Below, piece after piece: positions 26,567-36,631 of a DNA stretch of 64,000 nt. The stretch's first letter is position 1; every line of letters starts with the position of its first letter. The translations under genes were made by a program, and so were the position numbers. This stretch comes from Nonomuraea typhae. Its GTDB lineage: Bacteria; Actinomycetota; Actinomycetes; Streptosporangiales; Streptosporangiaceae. The stretch spans positions 62,001 to 126,000 of the forward strand of contig NZ_VRLV01000006.1 in the NCBI RefSeq assembly GCF_009760925.1, written 5' to 3'. The notes beneath the pieces are model-generated. The model was not told the origin of the DNA, made no database searches, and saw only the letters and a program-made list of their open reading frames with translations.

Positions 26567-28432
26567 ATGGAACTGGTGAGCGCATTAGAGTCACTGCGCG
26601 CCCGGCTCGACGGCGAGCTCTTTCCGCTCGCGATCGGCGAGGCCGCCGCCGACCGGCTCGCGCTCAAGGAGCTGACCGGGCAGCTCGACGACTACGTGCT
26701 GCCCCGGTTGCGCTCGATCGACGCGCCCCTGCTGACCGTGGTCGGGGGCTCCACCGGCGCGGGCAAGTCCACGCTGGTCAACTCGCTGGCCGGCGCCGAC
26801 GTGGCCGAGCCGGGGGTGCTGCGGCCGACCACGCTCGTGCCCACGCTCGCGGTCAGCCCGGCCGACCAGGCGTGGTTCATGGGCCCACACGTGCTGCCCG
26901 GCCTCTCACGGGTGTCCGGGTCCGAGTCGGGGCCCGGCGCGCTGCGGGTGGTGACCGTCCCGTCGCTGACCCCAGGGCTGGCGTTGCTCGACGCGCCCGA
27001 CATCGACTCCGTCGTCGCGGAGAACCGGCAGCTCGCCGCGCAACTGCTCGCCGCCGCCGACCTCTGGCTGTTCGTCACCACCGCCGCCCGTTACGCCGAC
27101 GAGGTGCCGTGGAGTTTCCTGCGCGCCGCCCGTGACCGGAGTACGGCTCTCGCCGTCGTGCTGGACCGGGTGCCACCCGAGGCGATGGTCGCGGTCTCCG
27201 CCGACCTGACCCGGTTGCTGGAGGCCAACGGGCTGGGCGGGACCAAGCTCTTCACCGTGCCCGAGGCGTTTCTGCCCGGGGAGAAGGCGAGCCTGCCCGC
27301 CGCCTCCGTACGGCCCATCGTCACCTGGCTGGCCTCGCTGGCCGCCGACGCCGCCGAGCGGGCCCGCGTGGTCCGGCAGACGCTCTCCGGCGCGCTCGAC
27401 AACCTCGCCGCCCGCGTGCCCGCCATCGCCGACGCCGTCGAACGTCAGCAGGACGGGTTCGCCTCCCTGCGCTCGATCGTCACCGCCGCGTACGGCACCG
27501 CCATGAGCGACTTCGACGCCGGCATGAGCGACGGGAGCCTGCTGAGGGGCGAGGTCCTGGCCCGGTGGCAGGACTTCATCGGGACCGGGGACCTCATGCG
27601 GTCCCTGGAGAGCCGGGTCGGATGGGTGCGCGATCGGATCGTCGGGTTCTTCACCGGCAAGGGGCAGGGGGCTCAGCTCCGGGTCGCGCTGGAGAGCGGG
27701 GTCGAGGCGCTGATCCGGTCCGCGGCCGACGGGGCGGCCGAGCGGGCGCTCGAGGGCTGGTCGGCCGCGCCTGGCGGGGCCGGGGTTCTGGAGCGGCTGG
27801 GGGCCGTCGAGGCGGCTCGGCTCGGGCGGGCGTCCGGGTCGTTGTCCGCGCAGGCCGAGAGCGCGGTGCGAGGGTGGCAGGATCATGTGCTCGAGCTGGT
27901 GCGGCAGGAGGGGGCGGGGAAGCGGACCACGGCCCGGGCGGCGTCCTTCGGGGTCAACGGGGCCGGGCTGCTGGTGATGCTGGCCGTGTTCGCGTCCACC
28001 GGCGGGCTGACCGGGATCGAGGTCGGGATCGCCGGGGGGACCAGTCTGCTGTCGCAGAAGCTGCTGGAGGCCATCTTCGGTGACCAGGCCGTGCGGACGT
28101 TGACCAATCGGGCTCGGGAGGACTTGCGGGAGCGGGTGCAGGAGCTTCTGGAGCTGGAGGCGGGGCGGTTCACCGGGGTGCTGGAGGAGATCGAGCCGCC
28201 GGGTGGGACGGGAGAGGCGTTGCGGGAGGCCGCTTCGGAGATTGCGGCTCGCCGGGTGCCTGGTGGGGTTCTGGGCGATTCGGGCGGCGCGGATCAGGCG
28301 GATGAGCGGGCCGAGCCGCCAAGGCCGCCCGAGCCGCCAAGGCCGCCCGAGCCGCCAGGGTCGCCCGAGCCGTCAGGGTCGCCCGAGCCGTCAGGGCCGG
28401 ATATTTCGGATATTTCGGGTGAGGAGCGGTGA
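26567..28432 (+). CDS. Dynamin-like GTPase, first of a pair
   Basis: A 621-residue P-loop GTPase. Walker A/G1 is GGSTGAGKST (about residues 60-69); G3 is LLDAPDIDS; the usual N/TKxD G4 is not obvious (VVLDRVPPEA in its place). A helical region follows, with a hydrophobic stretch near 465-500 (GLLVMLAVFASTGGLTGIEV) and a Pro/Glu/Ser-rich tail encoded by an 18-base tandem repeat. It overlaps the next GTPase by 4 bases (GTGA). Paired dynamin-like proteins in one operon resemble Streptomyces DynA/DynB, which support sporulation septation; that equivalence is inference. The start ATG 26567 is 9 bases after the regulator stop. Confidence 0.75.
   Translation: MELVSALESLRARLDGELFPLAIGEAAADRLALKELTGQLDDYVLPRLRSIDAPLLTVVGGSTGAGKSTLVNSLAGADVAEPGVLRPTTLVPTLAVSPADQAWFMGPHVLPGLSRVSGSESGPGALRVVTVPSLTPGLALLDAPDIDSVVAENRQLAAQLLAAADLWLFVTTAARYADEVPWSFLRAARDRSTALAVVLDRVPPEAMVAVSADLTRLLEANGLGGTKLFTVPEAFLPGEKASLPAASVRPIVTWLASLAADAAERARVVRQTLSGALDNLAARVPAIADAVERQQDGFASLRSIVTAAYGTAMSDFDAGMSDGSLLRGEVLARWQDFIGTGDLMRSLESRVGWVRDRIVGFFTGKGQGAQLRVALESGVEALIRSAADGAAERALEGWSAAPGGAGVLERLGAVEAARLGRASGSLSAQAESAVRGWQDHVLELVRQEGAGKRTTARAASFGVNGAGLLVMLAVFASTGGLTGIEVGIAGGTSLLSQKLLEAIFGDQAVRTLTNRAREDLRERVQELLELEAGRFTGVLEEIEPPGGTGEALREAASEIAARRVPGGVLGDSGGADQADERAEPPRPPEPPRPPEPPGSPEPSGSPEPSGPDISDISGEER
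28313..28399 (+). repeat. 18-base tandem repeat, ~4.8 copies, within the GTPase tail
   Basis: Units at 28313, 28331, 28349, 28367 and 28385 (last one partial): gagccgccaaggccgccc twice, then gagccgccagggtcgccc, gagccgtcagggtcgccc and gagccgtcagggccg. They encode the hexapeptides EPPRPP/EPPGSP/EPSGSP. A second short repeat, gatatttcg twice (28400-28417), follows and encodes DISDIS. Such in-frame repeats can change copy number by slippage. Confidence 0.9.
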
Positions 28433-30042
28433 GGGTGCTGCGTCGGGGCCCAGGTCTGGACGAACGTCTCGAAGCGCTGCGGGAAGCCGCCGACCTCGCA
28501 GAGGGGCGGCTGCCCGCCGACGTCGCCGCCGCCGCCCGCGCGGTCGCCGAACGAGCCGGGGTACGGCGGAGCCTGTCCGTGACCCACACCGTGGCCGCCC
28601 TCGCCGGCGCCACGGGCAGCGGAAAATCGACCCTGTTCAACGAGCTGACCGGGACGGATCTGGCCACCGTCGGCGTCACGCGGCCCACCACCTCCACCGC
28701 CCAGGCCGCGCTCTGGGACGGCGGCGGGGCCGGGCCCCTGCTCGACTGGCTGGAGATCCCCCGCCGGCACGCCCTGCCCGACCCCGACCCCGGCCTGACC
28801 GGCTTGGTCCTGCTCGACCTCCCGGACCACGACTCCATCGAACTCGCCCACCGGCTGGAAGTGGACCGGCTGGTCGAGGTGGTCGATCTGCTCGTGTGGG
28901 TGCTGGACCCGCAGAAGTACGCCGACGCGGCGGTCCACGACCGATACCTGCGGCCCCTGGCCCGGCATCGGGACGTCACGGTCGTCGTCCTCAACCAGAT
29001 CGACCGCCTGCCGCCCGCCGCCGTCGAACGCTGCCTGGCCGACCTGCGGCGGCTCCTGGACGACGACGGGCTGAGCGGCGTGCCGGTCGTGGGCGTCTCC
29101 GCGCGCACCGGTGCCGGGCTGCCCGGCCTGCGCACGCTGCTCGCCGACCGGGTGGGCGCCCGCCGCTCCTGGGCGGAGCGGCTGTCGGCCGACGTCGCCA
29201 CCGCCGCCGACGCGCTGGAGGCGGCAAGCGGGCCGCCGGGCACGTCGTCCCAGGTCTCCGGGCTGGAGAAGCGCCTGACCGCGGCGCTGGCCGAGGCGTC
29301 CGGGGTGCCTCTGGTCGTGGACGCGGTGGGCAAGGGGCATCGGCACCGGGCCGTCGTGGCCACCGGGTGGCCCGTCACCCGGTGGATCCGCCGGTTCCGG
29401 CCGGATCCGTTGCGGCGCCTGCGCATCGGATCGCCGGGTTCCGCCACGGGCGCGGAGATCGTGGGCAGGACGTCGTTGCCGGCGGCCTCCGCCGTACAGA
29501 AAGCACAGATGGACACGGCCATCAGGGACGTCGGCGAGGCCGCGGCGGACGGGCTGCCCCCTTCCTGGGCGCCGGCCGTCCGGCGGGCGGCCCGCTCGCG
29601 CGCCGACGACCTGGCCGACGCCCTGGACAAGGCGATCTCCACCACCTCGCTCACCGCCACCCGCCGCCCCCGGTGGTGGCGGGCGGCCGGGGGGCTGCAG
29701 TGGCTGGTCTTCGCCACGGCGGCGGCGGGGGCGCTCTGGCTGACGGCGTTGTTCGCCCTGGGCTACCTGCGGCTGCCCGAACCACCGACCCCCACGGTCC
29801 TGGAGGTCCCGTGGCCCACGGTTCTGCTGCTCGGCGGCGCCCTGGCCGGGGTGCTGATCGCCCTGCTGTCCCGCCTGGCCGCGTGGCTGGGCGGCCGGCG
29901 CCGCGCCCGCATCGCGGCCAAAGCCCTGCGTGCCGCGATCGCCGAGGTGGCCAAGGCCGACGTCCTGGACCCGGTCGCCGCCGAACTCGCCCGCTACGCC
30001 GCCTTCAGCGCCGCCCTCACCCGCGCCCGCGATCTAGCGTGA
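28429..30042 (+). CDS. Dynamin-like/YfjP-type GTPase with two C-terminal membrane helices
   Basis: A 537-residue GTPase. G1 is GATGSGKST (about 60-68), G2 probably the Thr in GVTRPTTST, G3 LLDLPDHDS, G4 NQID and G5 VSART, so all core motifs are present. Two membrane helices lie near the C-terminus (LVFATAAAGALWLTALFALG and TVLLLGGALAGVLIALLSRL), giving membrane attachment. The GTG start overlaps the first GTPase by 4 bases. Compared with it, this partner has the intact GTP-binding set. Its last 9 bases overlap the convergent P450 gene. Confidence 0.8.
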   Translation: MRVLRRGPGLDERLEALREAADLAEGRLPADVAAAARAVAERAGVRRSLSVTHTVAALAGATGSGKSTLFNELTGTDLATVGVTRPTTSTAQAALWDGGGAGPLLDWLEIPRRHALPDPDPGLTGLVLLDLPDHDSIELAHRLEVDRLVEVVDLLVWVLDPQKYADAAVHDRYLRPLARHRDVTVVVLNQIDRLPPAAVERCLADLRRLLDDDGLSGVPVVGVSARTGAGLPGLRTLLADRVGARRSWAERLSADVATAADALEAASGPPGTSSQVSGLEKRLTAALAEASGVPLVVDAVGKGHRHRAVVATGWPVTRWIRRFRPDPLRRLRIGSPGSATGAEIVGRTSLPAASAVQKAQMDTAIRDVGEAAADGLPPSWAPAVRRAARSRADDLADALDKAISTTSLTATRRPRWWRAAGGLQWLVFATAAAGALWLTALFALGYLRLPEPPTPTVLEVPWPTVLLLGGALAGVLIALLSRLAAWLGGRRRARIAAKALRAAIAEVAKADVLDPVAAELARYAAFSAALTRARDLA

Positions 30043-31242
30043 GCCGAACGCCAGCGGCATGTGCTTGATGCCGTTGATGAAGTCCGACCGCATCCGCTTG
30101 ACCGGCCCGGTGTGCTCGGCGGTGGGGAAGCGGCGGACGAGTTCCCGGATCATGCACGTGATCTGCACCCTCGCCAGCCCGGCGCCGAGGCAGAAGTGCG
30201 GGCCTCCGCCGCCGAAGGTCACGTGGTCGTTGGGGTCGCGGCGCAGGTCGAAGCGGTGTGGATCGGTGAAGACCGCCTCGTCGCGGTTGGCCGAGGCGTA
30301 GAACGTCACCACCTTCTCGCCCTCGCCGATCTTCTGCCCGGAGATCTCGGTGTCGGTGGTCGCGGTCCGGCGGAAGTTGTGAATGGAGGAGCCCCACCGC
30401 AGGAACTCCTCCGTGGCGCTGCGCCACAACTCCTCGTCGTCCAGGCCGTCGGCCAGTTCCCGATAGGCGCCCGGGTGTTCGATCAGCGCCATCATCGAGT
30501 GCGCGATGAGATTGCGGGTGGTCTCGTTCCCGGCCACGCAGAGGATGACGAAGAAGGAGTCGATCTCCTCCCGGGACAGCCGGTCGCCGTCCACCTCCGC
30601 CTGGACCAGCGCGGTGAGGATGTCCTCCCGGGGACGGACCCGCCGCTCGTCCACCAGGCCGTCGCAGTAGGCGAAGATCTCCGCCGCCGCGATCTCCCCG
30701 TCCTCCGGCGTCGTCCGGAAGTCCGGATCCTGGAACCCGACCATCCGGTTCGACCAGTCGAAGATCAGGTGGTGGTCGCTCTCGGGGACGCCGATCAGAT
30801 CGCAGATCATCTGCAGCGGCAGGTACTCCGCGACGTCCGTGACGAACTCCACCTCGCCGCCCCGCTCCACCACCCCGTCGGCGATCTTCTCCGCCCGCGC
30901 CTGCACGGTCGCGGCCAGCTTGCCGATCATCTTCGGCGTGAACCCCGCGCTCACCAGCCGCCGGTACCTGGTCTGCTTGGGCGGGTCCATGTTGAGCAGG
31001 GTCAGCTTGGCGATGTCGATGAACTCCGGCGTCTGGGTACGGATGAACGTCGTCCCCAGCTCCGTGGACCACGTCCTGGCATCGCGGCTGACAGCCTTGA
31101 CGTCGTGGTACTTGGTAACCGCCCAGAAGCCGGTGTCGTCCGGCACCTCGTGCCAGTAGACCGGGGCGTTGCGGCGAAGGTAGGCGAACTGGTCGTGGGG
31201 GACGTGGCGTTCCCAGGTGTTCTCGAGCAGGTCGATGTGCAT
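30034..31242 (-). CDS. Cytochrome P450
   Basis: A 402-residue soluble bacterial P450. The heme-binding loop FGGGGPHFCLGAGLARVQ has the Cys ligand at 351; the I-helix oxygen-activation motif is VAGNETTRN; the K-helix ExxR is in ATEEFLRWG (E-F-L-R); HRFDLRRDPNDH is the usual meander. Features such as FRRTATTDTEI and NMDPPKQTRYRRLV resemble the CYP124/125/142 steroid- and lipid-oxidising group, but that placement is tentative. The ATG at 31242 follows AAGGGAG. It lies 53 bases downstream of a TetR gene on the same strand, its likely regulator. No ferredoxin gene is adjacent. Confidence 0.92.
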   Translation of the reverse strand: MHIDLLENTWERHVPHDQFAYLRRNAPVYWHEVPDDTGFWAVTKYHDVKAVSRDARTWSTELGTTFIRTQTPEFIDIAKLTLLNMDPPKQTRYRRLVSAGFTPKMIGKLAATVQARAEKIADGVVERGGEVEFVTDVAEYLPLQMICDLIGVPESDHHLIFDWSNRMVGFQDPDFRTTPEDGEIAAAEIFAYCDGLVDERRVRPREDILTALVQAEVDGDRLSREEIDSFFVILCVAGNETTRNLIAHSMMALIEHPGAYRELADGLDDEELWRSATEEFLRWGSSIHNFRRTATTDTEISGQKIGEGEKVVTFYASANRDEAVFTDPHRFDLRRDPNDHVTFGGGGPHFCLGAGLARVQITCMIRELVRRFPTAEHTGPVKRMRSDFINGIKHMPLAFGSR

Positions 31243-31295
31243 GGGGGCTCCCTTGGGCGCGAGGTCGGGGCCTGCTGGTGGTGTCGTTCCTTCGG

Positions 31296-31895
31296 TCAGG
31301 GGCCGGGGAGGCCGAGCAGGTCACGCAGGGCGGCCACCACGGCCTGCCGTTCGACGGCAGGCGGATCGAGCCGGTGTTGCACCGCGCAGCCGATCAGCAG
31401 CCCGAGCACGGCCACGGCCGTCTGCTCCGGTGATCGCCTGAGCGGTACGCCTGCGATCGCCGCCCAGTCGGACAGCCCCTCGGCCAGGCGGGCACGGATG
31501 CCGGCGTAGCGCCGGGCAAGCGGTTCGCCGATGCCGGGATCACGCGCGCCGTGCAGCCACAACTCCAGCTCGAGCAGGAGCCAGGCCGCACCGCGATCCC
31601 GGTCGTCGCGGGTGAGTACGTCGAAGAGGGCAGCCAGCCGGTCGTCGAGTTCGGTGATCTCCTCGAACCCGGCCAGCAGGTCGGCCGCGGTCTGGTCCTT
31701 CCACACCTCCAGCAGGGCGAGCAGCAGACCTTCCTTGCCGCCGAAGTGGTTGTAGAGGGCGCCGGTGGTCCGGTCGGCGGCCTCGGCGACGCTTTCGGCG
31801 GACACGGCGTGGAACCCCTTGCGGGCGAACAGGTCGGCGGCCGCCTCGATCAGCCGGGCACGGGTCTCCGCCCGCCGCCGATCCTGCGTCGCCAT
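31296..31895 (-). CDS. TetR family transcriptional regulator
   Basis: A 199-residue TetR protein with a textbook helix-turn-helix: TRARLIEAAADLFARKGFHA and VSAESVAEAADRTTGALYNH, then FGGKEGLLLALLE. The C-terminal domain is typical of regulators of lipid or P450 genes, but no ligand can be named. The ATG at 31895 has GGAGG 8 bases upstream. Transcribed ahead of the P450 gene; an AT-rich repeat region just upstream is the likely operator. Confidence 0.9.
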   Translation of the reverse strand: MATQDRRRAETRARLIEAAADLFARKGFHAVSAESVAEAADRTTGALYNHFGGKEGLLLALLEVWKDQTAADLLAGFEEITELDDRLAALFDVLTRDDRDRGAAWLLLELELWLHGARDPGIGEPLARRYAGIRARLAEGLSDWAAIAGVPLRRSPEQTAVAVLGLLIGCAVQHRLDPPAVERQAVVAALRDLLGLPGP

Positions 31896-31907
31896 CCCTG
31901 CGCCTCC

Positions 31908-31946
31908 GATATATCTGGGTCCCTATATATATCTTTATCCCTATAT
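31908..31946. promoter_or_regulatory. AT-rich TetR operator/promoter
   Basis: A sharp AT-rich block in GC-rich surroundings. It holds an inverted repeat GATATAT (31908-31914)/ATATATC (31927-31933) and a direct repeat TCCCTATAT at 31920-31928 and 31938-31946. It lies 13 bases upstream of the TetR start, where autoregulation would act and would set expression of the TetR-P450 pair. Confidence 0.6.
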
Positions 31947-32034
31947 TTCATGCGATCCGGCTTTGGTCAAGGCTTCTCCGGCTTGCCAGCGGATCCCGAC
32001 AACCAGGCCCAGCGCTCGTGCTCGTCGAGCACCT

Positions 32035-33234
32035 CTACGGGCGGTGGCGGGTGCGGGTCAGGTGGAGGAGAGTGGCGAGAAAGGCGGCGAGGAGGGCGGC
32101 GGCGGAGGCCGCCGCGAAGGTCGCGGCAGGGCCGAAGCGGTCGCCGATCAATCCGGCCAGGCCGGAGCCCGAGGCGGTGCCGAGGCCGATGGCGGTGGAC
32201 AGCCAGCCGAACGCCTCGCTCCTGGCCCCGGGCGCCAGCTCGTCCACCAGCAGCGAGACCGTCGTCAAGGAAGGGTTGAACGTCAGCCCGGCCAGGAACA
32301 TCGCGACCCCGAACCCGGCCAACGGCAGCACCGGCGCCGACCGGTCCAGGGCCGAGGCCGTCAGCCAGGCGAGGGGGGCCAGGCACAGACCCAGCGGCGC
32401 CAGTAGGGCGATCAGGCGGATGCCGGGGCCGGCGTGCCAAGGACGCATGCCGTACACGATGGCGCCGGTGATGCCGCCGAGGGAGAGGCCGGCGATGAGG
32501 AGGCCGGTCAGGGCGGGGGTGCCGCGGGCGGCGGCCAGGGCGGGCGCACCGACCTCGAGGACGCCGAGGCAGCATCCGGCCAGGACCGCCACGACCAGGA
32601 GCAGCGGGACGCCCGGCCGGGTGAACAGGCCGCCGCCCGCCGACGCCGGCGGCGGGCTGCCCGCGTGGAGGGCGCGGGCGAACAGCACGGTGCTGAGACC
32701 GGCGGCGAGGGCGACGCCGGCGAGGGCAAGGGAAGGACTGGCAAGAAGGGCGATCACCAGCGTGAACAGGAGCGGCCCGGTCAGAAGGGCCAGTTCCTGG
32801 ACGAGATAGACGAGGCTGTAGGCGGCGGTACGGCTGGCGGCGGGGATGCGCTGACCCCATTCGACGCGCATGCTGACGGAGACCGGCGGCAGGCCGGCGC
32901 CCGCAAGGGCGGCCAGGGCGACGAGGCTCCAGCCGGGGAAGCCGGCGGCCGCCCCGGCCACGAGGCCGAGCAGGGCGCAGACGTGAATGGCGGCGGTGGC
33001 GTCGAGGATGGGACGGGATCCGTGGCGGTCCATGAGGCGGCCCTGGAGGGGGCGGGCGAGGCCGGCGCCGAGGGAGAAGGCGGCGGCCGCCAGACCGGCC
33101 AGCGCGAGTGAGCCGGTGGCGGCCTGGACCACGAGCACGGTTCCTATGGGCGCCACCAGTTGGGTGAGCTGGGCGAGGAACCCGAGCACCGCTTGCAGCG
33201 GCACTCGGGGCAGACGAAATAAAGAGCCGTACAT
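32035..33234 (-). CDS. MFS transporter
   Basis: A 399-residue major facilitator with about 12 helices. ARPLQGRLMDRHGSRPILDA is the loop 2-3 motif A, and the fold is split in the middle by a loop containing SPPPASAGGG. It resembles the sugar- or drug-efflux MFS proteins of actinomycetes; the substrate is unknown. The ATG at 33234 has TGGAGA about 9 bases upstream. It follows the LysR gene on the same strand, with an inverted repeat in the ~100-base gap, so LysR control is plausible. Confidence 0.85.
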   Translation of the reverse strand: MYGSLFRLPRVPLQAVLGFLAQLTQLVAPIGTVLVVQAATGSLALAGLAAAAFSLGAGLARPLQGRLMDRHGSRPILDATAAIHVCALLGLVAGAAAGFPGWSLVALAALAGAGLPPVSVSMRVEWGQRIPAASRTAAYSLVYLVQELALLTGPLLFTLVIALLASPSLALAGVALAAGLSTVLFARALHAGSPPPASAGGGLFTRPGVPLLLVVAVLAGCCLGVLEVGAPALAAARGTPALTGLLIAGLSLGGITGAIVYGMRPWHAGPGIRLIALLAPLGLCLAPLAWLTASALDRSAPVLPLAGFGVAMFLAGLTFNPSLTTVSLLVDELAPGARSEAFGWLSTAIGLGTASGSGLAGLIGDRFGPAATFAAASAAALLAAFLATLLHLTRTRHRP

Positions 33235-33252
33235 CACCTCATTCTCCAGCGC

Positions 33253-33272
33253 GAACTGCCGATCAGCAGTTC
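33253..33272. promoter_or_regulatory. Inverted repeat upstream of the MFS gene
   Basis: GAACTGC (33253-33259) and GCAGTTC (33266-33272) are perfect 7-base arms around CGATCA. It sits 19-38 bases upstream of the MFS start and 67 bases beyond the LysR stop. It may be an operator; without a T-run it is unlikely to be an intrinsic terminator. Confidence 0.4.
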
Positions 33273-33338
33273 TGCCTCTCCCAGAGCCTGTCCACCCGCT
33301 CCTGAAGGATCGGTAAATGTCCGGCTTTGGGAGGTGTT

Positions 33339-34229
33339 TCAGGAGGGGATGAGGTCGGCTGCGATCGCGTCCAGGGTGAGCAGGATCGGGCGGAGCAGCG
33401 GATGGTGTTCCGCCCCCCTCCGCACCGCGGCGAACACGCGGCGCTCCGGGCCCGCGGCCCGCCGTACCTCCACGCCCGTCAGGTCGAGGTCCCGGAGCGC
33501 CAGTCGCGGCACCAGCGCCACGCCCGCCCCGGCCCCGACCAGCGCCACCACCGCGCGGAAGTCGTCGGAGGAGTGGACGAAGTCGGGCGTGAACCCGGCC
33601 CGTTCGCACGCCACCACGATGACGTCGTGCACCGGATTCCCCGGATGGGGGCCAATCCACACTTCTCCGGACAAATCGGCAAGTGAACCGGAATGTGGGT
33701 GGCCGGCGGGCAGCACGAGGTCGAAGGGCTCGGCGTACAAGGACACCCGGGTCAGGCGCTGATCGTCGGGAGCGCCCCGGTATTCCACGGCGATCGCCAG
33801 GTCGGCCGCGCCGTCCAGCAGCATGGTCAGGCTCTGGTCGCCCTCCGCGTCCCGGACCCGCACCTGCAGCCCGGGCGAGGTCTCGCGCAGGGTCCGTACG
33901 GCTAGCGCCAGCACGGCCGCGATGGCCGTGGCGAACGAGGCCACCACCACCTCGCCCGCGGCGCCCGTCGCGTAGGCGGCCACCTCGGCCTCGGCGCGTT
34001 CGAGCTGGGCCAGGATCTCGTCCGCGTGCGCCACCATGATCCGCCCGACGGCGGTGAGCCGCACCCCGCGGCCGTCCCGGACGAACAGCCGGTGCCCTAC
34101 CTCGTGCTCCAACGCCCCGAGCTGCTGTGACACCGCGGACGGGGTGAGGTGGAGCGCCGCCGCGGCGGCGGTGACCGTACCGTGGTCGGCCACCGCGCGA
34201 AGCGTCCGCAGGCGCCGGGTCTCTATCAC
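33339..34229 (-). CDS. LysR family transcriptional regulator
   Basis: About 296 residues. N-terminal winged helix (RRLRTLRAVADHGTVTAAAA, ALHLTPSAVSQQLGALEHEV) and a LysR substrate-binding domain (AVRTLRETSPGLQVRVRDAE, GAGAGVALVPRLAL). The GTG at 34229 is preferred: TATGCT lies 7 bases before it, indicating a leaderless mRNA starting just past the kbl stop. An ATG at 34241 would overlap that -10 element. It lies between kbl and an MFS gene, all on the minus strand; it may control the MFS gene. Confidence 0.88.
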   Translation of the reverse strand: MIETRRLRTLRAVADHGTVTAAAAALHLTPSAVSQQLGALEHEVGHRLFVRDGRGVRLTAVGRIMVAHADEILAQLERAEAEVAAYATGAAGEVVVASFATAIAAVLALAVRTLRETSPGLQVRVRDAEGDQSLTMLLDGAADLAIAVEYRGAPDDQRLTRVSLYAEPFDLVLPAGHPHSGSLADLSGEVWIGPHPGNPVHDVIVVACERAGFTPDFVHSSDDFRAVVALVGAGAGVALVPRLALRDLDLTGVEVRRAAGPERRVFAAVRRGAEHHPLLRPILLTLDAIAADLIPS

Positions 34230-34247
34230 CCGGCCGAGCATAGAAGG

Positions 34248-35419
<1,172 letters not shown>

Positions 35420-35420
<1 letters not shown>

Positions 35421-36448
35421 CAATCCTCCCAGTCGAGAATGACCTTGCCGGTGCGTCCACTGGCGGCGGTGTCGAAGGCGGCGTCGAAGTCGCGGTAGCC
35501 GTACCGGTCGGTGATCACGGGAGAGAGGTCGAGGCCCTTCTCCAGCAGGACCGACATGTTGTACCAGGTCTCGAACATCTCACGGCCGTAGATGCCCTTG
35601 ATGGTGATCATCGAGGTGACCACCGTGGACCAGTCGATCGCGAACTCCTCCGCGGGCAGGCCGAGCATGGCGATCTTCCCGCCGTGGGTCATGGTGGCGA
35701 TCATGTCGCGCATGGCCCGGGGGTTGCCGGACATCTCGAGGCCGACGTCGAAGCCCTCCCGCATGCCGAGCTGCTTCATGCCGTCGGCGATCGGGGTCTG
35801 GGCGACGTTCAGGGCGAGGGAGACGCCGAGCTTGCCGGCGAGGTCGAGGCGGTCGGGGCTGACGTCGGTGATCACGACGTTGCGGGCGCCGACGTGGGTG
35901 GCGACGGCGGCGGCCATCAGGCCGATGGGGCCGGCGCCGGTGATCAGCACGTCCTCGCCGACGAGGGGGAAGGACAGGGCCGTGTGTACGGCGTTGCCGA
36001 ACGGGTCGAAGATGGCGGCGATGTCGGGGTCGACGGGTACCCGGTGCACCCAGACGTTGCCGGCCGGGAGCGTGAGGTACTCGGCGAAGGCGCCGTCGCG
36101 GTTGACCCCGAGGCCGATGGTGTTGCGGCACAGGTGGCGCCGGCCGGCCATGCAGTTGCGGCACTTGCCGCAGACGATGTGGCCTTCGCCGCTGACCAGG
36201 TCGCCGGCCTTGATGTCCTCGACGCCGGGGGCGACCTCGACGACGCGCCCGCTGAACTCGTGGCCGACGATGAGCGGCAGGTCCAGCGTGTGGCGGGCCC
36301 AGTCGTCATATTTCCTGATGTGCAGGTCGGTGCCGCAGATGCCGGTGCGCAGCACCTTGATCAGCACCTCGCCCGGGCCGAGCTCCGGCTCCGGCACGTC
36401 CTTCAGCCAGAGTCCTTCCTGCGGCCGATCCTTGACCAGCGCCTTCAT
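35420..36448 (-). CDS. tdh: L-threonine 3-dehydrogenase
   Basis: A 342-residue zinc-dependent medium-chain dehydrogenase that oxidises threonine to 2-amino-3-ketobutyrate with NAD. Catalytic zinc ligands Cys38 (GICGTDLH) and His63-Glu64 (VGHEFSG) are present, as are structural-zinc Cys 93, 96, 99 and 107; the NAD loop is ITGAGPIGLMAAAVA. The ATG at 36448 gives the normal family length. Operon with kbl by a one-base overlap; the pair makes a complete threonine-to-glycine pathway. Confidence 0.95.
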
Positions 36449-36546
36449 GGCGGCAACCCCCCTCGTCTGAACCTTACGCACTGTGCCCGCCGGGCTTTGG
36501 GCGTGTCCATCGAGGTTTGCTTAACTCCCCCCACAGAGAACCTTCA

Positions 36547-36577
36547 CACCCCTGGAAGCCGGGGTTCCCTAGGGGTG
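36547..36577. promoter_or_regulatory. Long inverted repeat between tdh and the ROK gene
   Basis: CACCCCT (36547-36553) and AGGGGTG (36571-36577) pair perfectly, with an inner GGAA/TTCC pair around GCCGGGG. It lies in the 183-base divergent region, about 100 bases upstream of tdh and 55 upstream of the ROK gene. It may be an operator for either; an RNA role is unlikely given its place. Confidence 0.4.
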
Positions 36578-36578
36578 A

Positions 36579-36606
36579 TTACGTAACAACTTTGACTAAG
36601 TAGAAT
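36579..36606 (+). promoter_or_regulatory. Promoter of the ROK gene
   Basis: TAGAAT (36601-36606) is a good -10 hexamer, with a weak -35 TTACGT (36579-36584) 16 bases before it. Transcription would start near 36613, leaving GGAGG (36623-36627) in the leader ahead of the GTG at 36632. The AT-rich stretch around it is a likely ROK binding site. Confidence 0.5.
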
Positions 36607-36631
36607 ATCCGTTCAACTGTATGGAGGTCAG

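Noticed and set aside
28313..28417. Repeat array considered as CRISPR or mobile-element end
   Set aside because: Units are 18 bases, directly adjacent without spacers, in frame, and encode a proline-rich tail.
35421..35423. TTG one codon before the kbl ATG as start
   Set aside because: The ATG at 35420 forms the usual TGATG coupling with tdh and is better spaced from GGGAGG.
36547..36577. Long inverted repeat considered as a rho-independent terminator
   Set aside because: It lies between divergent gene starts, not after a gene, and has no T-run; an operator role is more likely.
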